Source: Solirubrobacteraceae bacterium (GTDB lineage Bacteria; Actinomycetota; Thermoleophilia; Solirubrobacterales; Solirubrobacteraceae). From it: a DNA stretch of 9,960 nt. The position numbers were made by a program, and so were the translations under genes. Every line of letters begins with the position of its first letter. Positions within the stretch are counted from its first letter, which is position 1. Shown one piece after another: positions 1 through 5,770 of the stretch. The stretch lies in contig JASLHP010000224.1 in the NCBI GenBank assembly GCA_030149625.1, positions 1 through 9,960 on the forward strand. Direction: 5' to 3'. The notes below the pieces were generated by a model. It ran no database searches and was not told the DNA's origin. It saw only the letters and a program-made list of their open reading frames with translations.

Positions 1-645
1 GTTCTTCACGAGCGTGTTCTTGGCGCCGTGCACGCAGCCCACCATGCAGCGGCCGCACAGGTGGCAGCCCGTGCGGTCGGGTCCCTCGCCGCCGAAGAAC
101 GGGTCCGCGACGGTCTTGCCCGCCTCGCCGTCGGCGCCGAAGAAGATGCCGACGGGCGTGCGTTTGTAGGTGTCGCCTACGCCGAGCTCCTCGCCGAGCT
201 CGCGCAGCAGCTGGTCGGCGGGGTCCTCGTATGGGTTTTCGACCACGCCCAACATGCGCTGTGCTTCGGCGTAGTGGGGCGCGAGCGCGCTGCTCCAATC
301 GGTCATGTCCGCCCACTGGCGATCCTCGAAGAACGCGTCCGGCGGGACGTACAGCGTGTTCGCATAGCCGAGGCTGCCGCCGCCGACGCCGCAGCCGGAG
401 ACGACCGAGACGTCTTTGAACGTCGTCAGCCGGAAGATCCCCTTCATGCCCACGCGCGGGTTCCAGAAATAGCGCTTCAGGTCCGCGGTGGCGCTCGCGA
501 ACTCGTGGTCGGCGAAGCGCCGGCCGCACTCCAGCACGCCGACCGAGTAGCCCTTCTCGCTCAGCCGCAGCGCCGAGACGCTGCCGCCGAAGCCCGAGCC
601 GATGACCAGCCAGTCGAAGTCGAACATGCCCGAGGACGCGCCCAT
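1..645 (-). CDS. GMC-family FAD oxidoreductase, ChoD-like (N-terminal part, runs off left edge)
   Basis: Flavoprotein oxidoreductase of the glucose-methanol-choline family; the C-terminal substrate domain lies outside the window. Numbering from the inner Met (base 627), 209 residues are visible. An FAD-binding GSGFGGSVSALRLSEKG motif is at about 10-26, the family GCGVGGGSLGYANTLYVPP stretch at about 78-96, and a cysteine cluster CHLCGRCMVGCVHGAKN at 188-204. From memory the whole stretch resembles mycobacterial ChoD (putative cholesterol oxidase), including the cysteine cluster. Substrate is unproven: ChoD-like proteins are assigned to sterol or alcohol oxidation mainly by homology. Two in-frame ATG starts exist, at 645 and 627, neither with a Shine-Dalgarno sequence. 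I took 645 because a TAACAT -10-like hexamer lies just upstream; 627 fits the length of the ChoD N-terminus about equally well. It is divergent from cysM. Confidence 0.85.
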   Translation of the reverse strand, partial: MGASSGMFDFDWLVIGSGFGGSVSALRLSEKGYSVGVLECGRRFADHEFASATADLKRYFWNPRVGMKGIFRLTTFKDVSVVSGCGVGGGSLGYANTLYVPPDAFFEDRQWADMTDWSSALAPHYAEAQRMLGVVENPYEDPADQLLRELGEELGVGDTYKRTPVGIFFGADGEAGKTVADPFFGGEGPDRTGCHLCGRCMVGCVHGAKNTLVKN

Positions 646-654
646 CGCCTGTGG

Positions 655-660
655 ATGTTA
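655..660 (-). promoter_or_regulatory. Candidate -10 element of the GMC oxidoreductase gene
   Basis: TAACAT on the minus strand ends 9 bases before the ATG at 645, so transcription would begin about 3 bases before that codon, giving a nearly leaderless mRNA. This agrees with the absence of a Shine-Dalgarno sequence. No convincing -35 is seen; the expected -35 position falls within the inverted repeat at 669-684. Confidence 0.3.
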
Positions 661-668
661 GTGGCCGA

Positions 669-684
669 CTGGCCGGACGGCCAG
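669..684. repeat. Perfect inverted repeat in the divergent GMC/cysM promoter region
   Basis: CTGGCC-GGAC-GGCCAG: two 6-base arms around a 4-base spacer, within the 87-bp gap between the divergent starts. It covers the place where a -35 for the minus-strand gene would lie, so it may be a repressor site. It could also be chance, since GGCC words are common in this GC-rich DNA. Confidence 0.35.
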
Positions 685-716
685 ACCGAGGCTCACGACG
701 CGCTTGCGCACCTCGC

Positions 717-722
717 TATATT
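717..722 (+). promoter_or_regulatory. Candidate -10 element of cysM
   Basis: TATATT stands out in a GC-rich stretch and ends 10 bases before the cysM ATG. Transcription would start near 729, leaving a leader of only about 4 bases. No Shine-Dalgarno sequence precedes the ATG, consistent with a leaderless or nearly leaderless message, which is common in actinobacteria. No clear -35 is present 16-18 bases upstream. Confidence 0.35.
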
Positions 723-732
723 CCGTGAAGTA

Positions 733-1704
733 ATGGCGGCGGAGAGGCTGAGGAACAGACCGTGCGGCGGCCGCTACGCGGACATCGTGCAGTCGATCGG
801 GCACACGCCGCTGATCGAGCTGCCGCGTCTGTCGCCGAAGCCCGGCGTGCGCATCTGGGCCAAGCTCGAGTCGCGCAACCCCACTGGCTCGGTCAAGGAC
901 CGCGTGGCGCGGGCGCTGATCGAGGACGCCGAGGAGAAGGGCGCGGTCAGCGTCGGGCAGACGATTCTCGAACCGACGTCCGGAAACACCGGCATCTCGC
1001 TGGCGATGATCTGCTCGCGCAAGGGCTACAAGCTGAAGGTCGTGATGCCGGAGAACGTCACGCCCGAGCGCACCCAGCTGCTGCGCATGTATGGAGCCGA
1101 GATCGTCTACTCGCCCGGCGACCAGGGCTCAAACGGTGCCGTCGCCAAGGCTTTGGAGATGGCCGGCGAAGACTCCTCCTGCTACATGCCGTATCAGTAC
1201 GGCAACCAGGCCAACCCGGGCGCCCATTACAACGGCACGGCGCTCGAGATCCTCGAAGAGCTCGACGAGGTGACAGCGTTCGTCGCCGGCCTCGGCACCG
1301 GCGGCACGCTGATGGGCAACGGCCGGCGCCTGAAGGAGACGCTCGGCGACGCCGTCAAGATCGTCGCCGCCGAGCCGATGCAGGGCGAGCCGGTGCAGGG
1401 ACTGCGCTCGCTCGACGACGGCTTCATCCCGCCGATCATCGACATCTCGCTGCTCGACCGCAAGATCTTCGTGACCAATCGCGACGCGATCGTGTGGACG
1501 CGCAAGCTGCTCGACGAGGAGGGAGTGTTCGCGGGCGTCTCCAGTGGCGCGATCGCGAGCATCGCCGTGCGGATCGCGGGCGAGCTCGACGAGGGCAACG
1601 TCGTGTTCGTGGTCGCGGACGACGGCTGGAAGTACCTCTCGAGCGGCATCTACACGCTGCCGGTCGACGAGATCGAGAACCTCGAGTCGACCGTGTGGTG
1701 GTAG
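733..1704 (+). CDS. cysM: Cysteine synthase CysM, probably O-phosphoserine sulfhydrylase
   Basis: PLP-dependent beta-replacement enzyme making cysteine in the cytoplasm; 323 residues, normal for the family. Conserved sites: IGHTPLIELPRL at 22-33, NPTGSVKDR at 49-57 with Lys55 as the PLP Schiff-base lysine, the substrate loop TSGNTG at 82-87, the phosphate-binding loop GTGGT at 188-192, and FAGVSSGA near the C-terminus. GLRSLDDGF (Arg225) aligns with the region of M. tuberculosis CysM whose arginine (Arg220, from memory) selects O-phosphoserine over O-acetylserine, and the WKYLSSGIYT tail also resembles that protein. The start is ATG 733, because the open frame continues upstream only as antisense to the GMC gene and the conserved domain begins at residue 14. 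The JAMM gene follows after 45 bases, so the two are probably co-transcribed. O-phosphoserine and thiocarboxylate use are inferred from homology and context. Confidence 0.93.
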   Translation: MAAERLRNRPCGGRYADIVQSIGHTPLIELPRLSPKPGVRIWAKLESRNPTGSVKDRVARALIEDAEEKGAVSVGQTILEPTSGNTGISLAMICSRKGYKLKVVMPENVTPERTQLLRMYGAEIVYSPGDQGSNGAVAKALEMAGEDSSCYMPYQYGNQANPGAHYNGTALEILEELDEVTAFVAGLGTGGTLMGNGRRLKETLGDAVKIVAAEPMQGEPVQGLRSLDDGFIPPIIDISLLDRKIFVTNRDAIVWTRKLLDEEGVFAGVSSGAIASIAVRIAGELDEGNVVFVVADDGWKYLSSGIYTLPVDEIENLESTVWW

Positions 1705-1736
1705 GCGCGGCTGCTGCCGTGCCTGGTGCCGCCAGC

Positions 1737-1741
1737 GGGAG
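1737..1741 (+). promoter_or_regulatory. Ribosome binding site deciding the JAMM peptidase start
   Basis: GGGAG ends 8 bases before ATG 1750. This selects 1750 over the in-frame GTG at 1726, which has no such site and would add eight residues ahead of the conserved domain. Confidence 0.6.
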
Positions 1742-1749
1742 CTTTCGCC

Positions 1750-2163
1750 ATGGTGATCGGCCAAAAGCTGCTGGACGACGTGATCGCGCACGCCCGCGAG
1801 GAGTACGACGCAGAGTGCTGTGGGCTGGTCGCCTACGCCGGCCTCACGCCTGACGGAAGCGGCGAGGCGCTCGAGGTGCGCCGCACCAACAACGTCTATG
1901 CCAGTCGCAAGCGCTTCGAAATCGACAAGGACGAGCTGTTCCGGGCGTACAGGGATTTCGGAGCCAAAGAGTGTGAGATCGGGGCCATCTACCACTCGCA
2001 CACTCACACGGCCCCGTATCCGTCGCAGACCGACATCAACTTTGCCGCCAAATGGCCGGGCGTCGAGTGGGTGATCGTCGGGCTCGCCGCCGATGAGCCC
2101 GAGGTGCGCTGCTATTTCATCGACGGCGCCGAGGTCCGGGAGGTCGCGCTCGAGGTGCGCTGA
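1750..2163 (+). CDS. M67-family JAMM metallopeptidase, Mec+-like
   Basis: Zinc-dependent JAMM/MPN+ isopeptidase-like hydrolase of 137 residues, a single-domain protein of normal size for bacterial members. The full metal and catalytic set is visible: Glu22 in DAECCGLV, His82 and His84 in YHSHTH, then Ser92 and Asp95 in PSQTD, an exact HxH-x7-SxxD pattern. No signal peptide or membrane segment, so cytosolic. In M. tuberculosis the related Mec+ removes cysteine from the carrier CysO after CysM has acted, and its gene is clustered with cysO and cysM; position directly behind cysM here supports the same role. No ubiquitin-like carrier is visible in the window. Its stop codon overlaps the next start by one base (TGATG at 2161-2165), implying translational coupling. 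Fold and catalytic residues are certain; the substrate is inferred. Confidence 0.88.
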   Translation: MVIGQKLLDDVIAHAREEYDAECCGLVAYAGLTPDGSGEALEVRRTNNVYASRKRFEIDKDELFRAYRDFGAKECEIGAIYHSHTHTAPYPSQTDINFAAKWPGVEWVIVGLAADEPEVRCYFIDGAEVREVALEVR

Positions 2164-2534
2164 TGAACGCAAGGGACACGATCGTCTGCCCGGCCTGCGG
2201 GCGCACGCACCCGCCCAGCGAGCGCTTCTGTGAGGCGTGCGGGATGCCGCTGGTTCACGAGCCTGGAGCCGAGAGCGAAGCGAGCGAGCGCCAGCGCAGG
2301 GCGCGCAAGATCAAGCCCCAATACGCCGACGGACCGCTCGTGAAGGTCGCGCTCGCCGACAGTCAGCCGCAGGCCGAGTTCATCGCCGGCCTGCTGCTCG
2401 AGGAGGGCATACCGTGCCTGCTGCGCAACTCGATCGGCGGCTACTCGCCGATGATCGGCCCCCGCGAGATCATGGTGCCGCAGTCAGGGGCGCAGGCCGC
2501 GCGCGAAGCCCTGAAGTGGCAGCGGCCCGTCTAG
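2163..2534 (+). CDS. Zinc-ribbon plus DUF2007 protein
   Basis: Small cytosolic protein of 123 residues with two parts. An N-terminal zinc ribbon has Cys9, Cys12, Cys23 and Cys26 (CPACGRTHPPSERFCEACG). After a charged linker (about 33-55), a segment from about 58 to 118 with VALADSQPQAEFIAGLLLEEGIPCLLRN and REIMVP resembles DUF2007, a short fold of unknown function sometimes called a putative signal-transducing protein. The start ATG uses the last A of the JAMM stop codon, so this is the third gene of the cysM unit and is translated by coupling. It is not a sulfur carrier: it lacks the C-terminal Gly-Gly of MoaD/ThiS/CysO proteins and ends in RPV. Its role beside cysteine synthesis is unknown; metal or redox sensing is possible but unsupported. 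Confidence 0.8.
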   Translation: MNARDTIVCPACGRTHPPSERFCEACGMPLVHEPGAESEASERQRRARKIKPQYADGPLVKVALADSQPQAEFIAGLLLEEGIPCLLRNSIGGYSPMIGPREIMVPQSGAQAAREALKWQRPV

Positions 2535-2554
2535 ACCAGGCCCGTCTAGACCAG
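2524..2554. repeat. 15-bp perfect tandem duplication across a convergent gene junction
   Basis: GCCCGTCTAGACCAG occurs at 2525-2539 and again at 2540-2554 without mismatch; period 15 holds from 2524 to 2554. Each copy contains the palindrome TCTAGA, which reads TAG on both strands. The first copy ends the plus-strand zinc-ribbon gene (TAG 2532-2534); the second ends the minus-strand DUF1802 gene (CTA 2546-2548). Confidence 0.9.
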
Positions 2555-2564
2555 TACGGGCTGG
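2536..2564. terminator. Candidate bidirectional hairpin between convergent genes
   Basis: Arms CCAGGCCCGT (2536-2545) and ACGGGCTGG (2556-2564) pair with one bulged G around a 10-base loop. Convergent genes end here on both sides, as for a shared terminator. There is no T-run on either side, so it is not a classical intrinsic terminator. Confidence 0.35.
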
Positions 2565-3175
2565 CCGGCTTCCGAGGTGATCGAGCGGATCTCCTCGGAG
2601 GCACGCTCGAACTCGGCGTCTGAGAGCACGGGCGTGCCCTCGAACGGGAGCTCGCGCTGAAGCTCGATCCACGCGCTCGAGCCCATGTACTCGTCCTTGA
2701 CTTTGACCGTCACCGGTCGCGGGATGCGGTAGGTGCGCAGCAGCAGCACGTGCAGCGGCTGGCGGCCGCGCCAGCCAAGGCGCTTTGCGGCGTAGTCGGG
2801 CGTCCACACGTAGAACGGCGAAAGCGCGTCGACGCAACGCGGGTCGACGATCGTGAAATGGTCGGTGACTTCAGCCCACGCGCGGATGCGAACACGATCT
2901 GGCTGCTGCAGCGGCGCGCCTGAGATGAACGTGTGCAGCGGCGGCTCGCCGTCGCTCCAGACACCCTCCTCCAGCGCGCGACGCAACTCGGGCTGATGGG
3001 ACTCGCGTACGAGATCGCCCGGCTGGTGGTCGAACGTGGGGTAGAGGAAGAAGCGCTCGTGAGGCAGCTTCAAGGGCTTGTCGGTCTGCGGCTGGCCCTT
3101 GCGGAGTGTTAGGAGCTGCTCACCTTCGGCCAGCGCGCGGACGGCGACAGCCCATTCTTTGAAAGCAATTGGCAT
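2546..3175 (-). CDS. DUF1802 family protein
   Basis: Cytosolic protein of 209 residues with no known activity. The N-terminal signature KEWAVAVRALAEGEQ (6-20), LLTLRKG (21-27) and PHERFFLYPTFDHQ (38-51) is typical of DUF1802. The LRKG and LYPTFDHQ segments look like a conserved core, but no catalytic motif I can name is present. Start: ATG 3175 rather than the open frame's upper limit at 3250, because the domain begins at residue 4 and the extra 25 residues upstream are unlike the family. No Shine-Dalgarno sequence precedes it. It is convergent with the cysM unit, with the two stop codons 11 bases apart, and it has its own promoter region, so it is probably a single-gene transcript. The family assignment is from memory. 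Confidence 0.82.
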   Translation of the reverse strand: MPIAFKEWAVAVRALAEGEQLLTLRKGQPQTDKPLKLPHERFFLYPTFDHQPGDLVRESHQPELRRALEEGVWSDGEPPLHTFISGAPLQQPDRVRIRAWAEVTDHFTIVDPRCVDALSPFYVWTPDYAAKRLGWRGRQPLHVLLLRTYRIPRPVTVKVKDEYMGSSAWIELQRELPFEGTPVLSDAEFERASEEIRSITSEAGQPVLV

Positions 3176-3259
3176 AGAAGAAAGACGGACGAGATGAGAC
3201 AGAAACGTCAGGACCAATCTGCGCCGGTCCCCTAGAGCCGGAGACCGCACAATGCGTTA

Positions 3260-3288
3260 AAGATACGAAACCTGAGCTGAAATCCCAA
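3260..3288 (-). promoter_or_regulatory. Candidate housekeeping promoter of the DUF1802 gene
   Basis: On the minus strand TTGGGA (3288-3283) is followed by a 17-base spacer and TATCTT (3265-3260), a good sigma-70-type match inside a 173-bp AT-richer gap. Transcription would start near 3253 and leave a leader of about 78 bases. Direct repeats adjoin the -35. Confidence 0.45.
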
Positions 3289-3304
3289 ATCGCCTGCAAA
3301 TCGC
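3286..3304. promoter_or_regulatory. Two 8-bp direct repeats, 11-bp period, at the -35 of the DUF1802 promoter
   Basis: CAAATCGC at 3286-3293 and 3297-3304 (GCGATTTG read on the minus strand) are identical and about one helical turn apart. The proximal copy overlaps the -35. This is the geometry of activator sites such as those of OmpR/PhoB-type response regulators. The regulator is unknown. Confidence 0.4.
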
Positions 3305-3313
3305 GGGTTTTTT

Positions 3314-3327
3314 TGGCCATTTGGCCA
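3314..3327. repeat. TGGCCA palindrome pair next to a T7 run
   Basis: TGGCCA-TT-TGGCCA follows seven T residues (3308-3314). It lies 22 bases beyond the stop codon of the dehydrogenase gene. As a minus-strand hairpin it would be followed by A rather than U, so it is not an intrinsic terminator for that gene; it may be a protein site. Confidence 0.3.
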
Positions 3328-3348
3328 GTCGCTTGGACCGCTGAGGCA

Positions 3349-4266
3349 CTACAAGCGGCGTCCGGCGAAGCCCTCGGCGGCCTCGATCATCGCCGCGTAG
3401 TCTTGCTCCGCATGGCCGCGTGCGATAGTCGCGGCGAGCACGTCTCGAGCGTGGGCGGCCGCCGGGAACGGCACGCCGGCGCTCTCCGCCTCCTGCAGGC
3501 ACAGGCGCACGTCCTTGAGCATGTGCGCGGTCTTGAACAACGGCGTGTAGTCGTGATCGCGCATCGGCGTCGACTTGAGCGCCAGCTGCGCGGAGGCACC
3601 GGAGCCGGCTGAGGTGACCGCTACGAGCGCGTCGAGGTCGACCCCGGTGGCTCGAGCGAGCAGCAGCGCCTCGGCCACGGCCGCGGCGTTGGCGGCGCCG
3701 AGCGAGTTGTTGATCAGCTTGAGCATCTGGCCCTGGCCGAGCTCGCCGACGTGCACGATCAGCTCGCCCATCGTCTCCAGCACTGCCCGCACGCGCGCGA
3801 AGCTCTCGGGCTCGCCGCCGACCATGATCGTCAGCGTCCCATCCTCGGCGCGTGGAGAGGAGCCGGTCACGGGCGCGTCGAGCATCGCCACGCCGCGCGC
3901 GTTCAAGCCGGCCGCGACGCGCCGTGCGTCGACGGGCCCGATCGTCGACATGTCCACGCACAGCAGGCCGTCGCGCGCGGCCTCGACGACGCCGTGCTCG
4001 CCGAGCAGCACCGAGGTGACCTGCTCGCCGTCGACGACCATGCTCACGACCAGGTCGCTGTGCTCGGCAACCTCCGCCGGGGTCGCGAACGCACTGGCGC
4101 CGTGAGCCTCTGCCCAGCGCGCGGCCTTGCCGGGCGTGTGCGTCCACACCGACAGCCGATATCCCGCGCGGGCGATGTTGGCGGCCATGCGCGACCCCAT
4201 GATTCCCAGGCCGAGGAAGCCGACCGATCGCGGCTCGCCCGGCTCGCCGCTGCTGTTCTCAGACAT
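3349..4266 (-). CDS. NAD(P)-dependent beta-hydroxyacid dehydrogenase (3-hydroxyisobutyrate dehydrogenase family)
   Basis: Soluble oxidoreductase of 305 residues that should oxidise a beta-hydroxyacid, or reduce the matching semialdehyde, with NAD(P). Domains: Rossmann fold from about 14 with GLGIMG at 19-24, the substrate-binding signature DAPVTGS at 130-136 followed by EDGTLTIMVGG, and the catalytic-lysine segment MLKLINN with Lys183. The all-helical C-terminal domain follows. The cofactor choice cannot be read with confidence from the WTHT segment at the end of the second strand. Start: ATG 4266, chosen over GTG 4284 because GGAGG at 4275-4279 lies 8 bases upstream. The start lies inside the end of hyuB (8-base overlap), so it is the last gene of the hyuAB operon and probably acts on a product or precursor of that pathway. 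Exact substrate unknown; tartronate semialdehyde or another short hydroxyacid is possible. Confidence 0.88.
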   Translation of the reverse strand: MSENSSGEPGEPRSVGFLGLGIMGSRMAANIARAGYRLSVWTHTPGKAARWAEAHGASAFATPAEVAEHSDLVVSMVVDGEQVTSVLLGEHGVVEAARDGLLCVDMSTIGPVDARRVAAGLNARGVAMLDAPVTGSSPRAEDGTLTIMVGGEPESFARVRAVLETMGELIVHVGELGQGQMLKLINNSLGAANAAAVAEALLLARATGVDLDALVAVTSAGSGASAQLALKSTPMRDHDYTPLFKTAHMLKDVRLCLQEAESAGVPFPAAAHARDVLAATIARGHAEQDYAAMIEAAEGFAGRRL

Positions 4267-5770
4267 GCCCGAATCCTCCCCCACCGGGCGTTTCGATGCG
4301 CAGCCGTTGACCCGGCAGCAGCGTGCCCGTGCTCTTCGCCGCGAGCGGCTTGCCGTCGAGCGTGTCGGCGCCGCATGCGCCGGGCTCGCCGCCGTGCGCG
4401 CCGCGTGGCGCCTGGCGGCGGCGCTCGGCGATCAGCGAGAACGTCATCTCGCGCAACGCTTCGAGCTCGCGCGCGACGCCGTCGCCGCCGCGATGGGCGC
4501 CCGCGCCGCCCGATCCACGTCGCAGCGCGTACTCGACGACGCGCAACGGGAACTCGCGCTCGAGCGCCTCGATCGGCGTGTTGAGCGTGTTGCTCATCGC
4601 CACGTGGACGCCACTCGCGCCGTCGGCGTCCGCGCAGGCACCCTGGCCGCCGCCGAGCGTCTCGTAGTAGGAGAAGCGCTCGTCTCCGAACGTGAGGTTG
4701 TTCATCGTGCCCTGGCCCTGCGCTCGCCCGAACGCCGTCAGCACGAGGTCGGCGACGCGCGAGGAGGTCTCGACGTTGCCACCCGCGACAGCTGCTCCGG
4801 GGCGAGCATTCAGCAGTGTGCCCTCGGGGACGTGAAGCTCGATCGGCCGATAGGCGCCGGCGGTCGCCGGGACGTCAGGGTCGGTGAGCACGCGGACGGC
4901 GAACATGCACGCCGAGCGAGTCACGGCGAGCGGACAGTTGAGGTTGCCATCGTGCTGCGGCGCGCTGCCGGAGAAGTCGAGCAGCAGTCGCTCGCCCTCG
5001 ACGTGCGCGCGCAGGCACAGCGTCAGCTCGCCCTCCCGCGCCTCGAGCACGTCGTGCGCGCGCACCGTGCCGTCCGGCAGCGCCGCGAGGCAAGCGCGCG
5101 TACGTCGCTCGGTGTAGTCGAGCACCGCGTCGGTGGCCTCGCGCAGGCGCCCGACGCCGATCTGTCCGGCGAGCTCGGCCAGCCGCTCGGCGCCGGTGCG
5201 GTTGGCGGCGAGCTGGGCACGCAGGTCGGCTCTGCGCTCGCGCGGCTGGCGCATGCGAGCGACGAGCTGCTCGAGCGTGCGCTCGTCCAGTGGCCGCGGG
5301 GAGATCACGATGCCCTCGTCGTCGAGGCTGCGGCTGTCGGCGGGCATCGATCCCGGTACGCGTGCGCCCACGTCCGCGTGGTGCGCGCGGCTCGCCGCGA
5401 AGCCGAGCAGAGCGTTGCCGGAGCCCGTGTGCGCATCGGAGCCGGCCGCGAACACAGGCGTGATCACGGTGATGTCGGGCAGGTGCGTGCCGCCGGCGAA
5501 CGGATCGTTGAGGATCCATGAGACCCCCGGCGCGTGTCGCTCGTCCAGCACCGCGGCGACGGCCGCGGGCATCGCGCCGAGGTGGACAGGGATGTGCTCC
5601 GCCTGCATCACCATCTGTCCCGCGGCGTCGAACAACGCCGTCGAGGCGTCGCGGCGCTCCTTGATGTTCGACGAGTGCGCCGCGCGAACGAGCACGACGC
5701 CCATCTCCTCGCATGCGGCGCGCAGAGCGCCCGTGAGGATCTGCAGGTCGATCGGATCGAGCGTGCTCAC
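4259..5770 (-). CDS. hyuB: Hydantoinase B / oxoprolinase family subunit (HyuB)
   Basis: Partner subunit of HyuA; together such pairs perform ATP-dependent opening of hydantoin or lactam rings (N-methylhydantoinase, 5-oxoprolinase), or ATP-dependent carboxylation in acetone and acetophenone carboxylases. Of 503 residues, slightly short for the family. Visible features: DPIDLQIL at 5-12, the conserved [10 protein letters not shown] stretch at 34-43, HIPVHLG at 59-65, [12 protein letters not shown] at 88-99 (likely metal ligands His and Asp, by analogy with the carboxylases), and the terminal ETPGGGGFG. Start: GTG 5770, whose last two bases belong to the hyuA stop (GTGA, 4-base overlap), as expected for translational coupling; the frame stays open another 651 bases upstream only as a shadow of hyuA. 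Family is clear; substrate is not determinable. Confidence 0.9.
   Translation of the reverse strand: MSTLDPIDLQILTGALRAACEEMGVVLVRAAHSSNIKERRDASTALFDAAGQMVMQAEHIPVHLGAMPAAVAAVLDERHAPGVSWILNDPFAGGTHLPDITVITPVFAAGSDAHTGSGNALLGFAASRAHHADVGARVPGSMPADSRSLDDEGIVISPRPLDERTLEQLVARMRQPRERRADLRAQLAANRTGAERLAELAGQIGVGRLREATDAVLDYTERRTRACLAALPDGTVRAHDVLEAREGELTLCLRAHVEGERLLLDFSGSAPQHDGNLNCPLAVTRSACMFAVRVLTDPDVPATAGAYRPIELHVPEGTLLNARPGAAVAGGNVETSSRVADLVLTAFGRAQGQGTMNNLTFGDERFSYYETLGGGQGACADADGASGVHVAMSNTLNTPIEALEREFPLRVVEYALRRGSGGAGAHRGGDGVARELEALREMTFSLIAERRRQAPRGAHGGEPGACGADTLDGKPLAAKSTGTLLPGQRLRIETPGGGGFGHV
4275..4279 (-). promoter_or_regulatory. Ribosome binding site of the dehydrogenase, inside hyuB
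   Basis: GGAGG on the minus strand, 8 bases before ATG 4266, is embedded in the glycine codons of the hyuB C-terminal GGGGF. The codons for the conserved glycine-rich tail therefore double as the initiation signal of the next gene. Confidence 0.65.

Noticed and set aside
28..732. N-terminal 235-residue extension of CysM in the same open frame
   Set aside because: It is the antisense shadow of the GMC oxidoreductase, low in complexity and Ala/Arg-rich. CysM family homology begins at residue 14 after ATG 733.
1129..2172. 347-residue minus-strand open frame opposite cysM and the JAMM gene
   Set aside because: Antisense to two well-supported genes and without domain signatures.
3308..3327. T7 run with adjacent TGGCCA hairpin as an intrinsic terminator
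   Set aside because: The T-run precedes the stem on the plus strand and becomes A after the stem on the minus strand, so neither direction gives stem followed by U-tract. No plus-strand gene ends here.
4127..5521. 464-residue plus-strand open frame
   Set aside because: Antisense shadow of the dehydrogenase and hyuB; no motif and no ribosome site supporting it.
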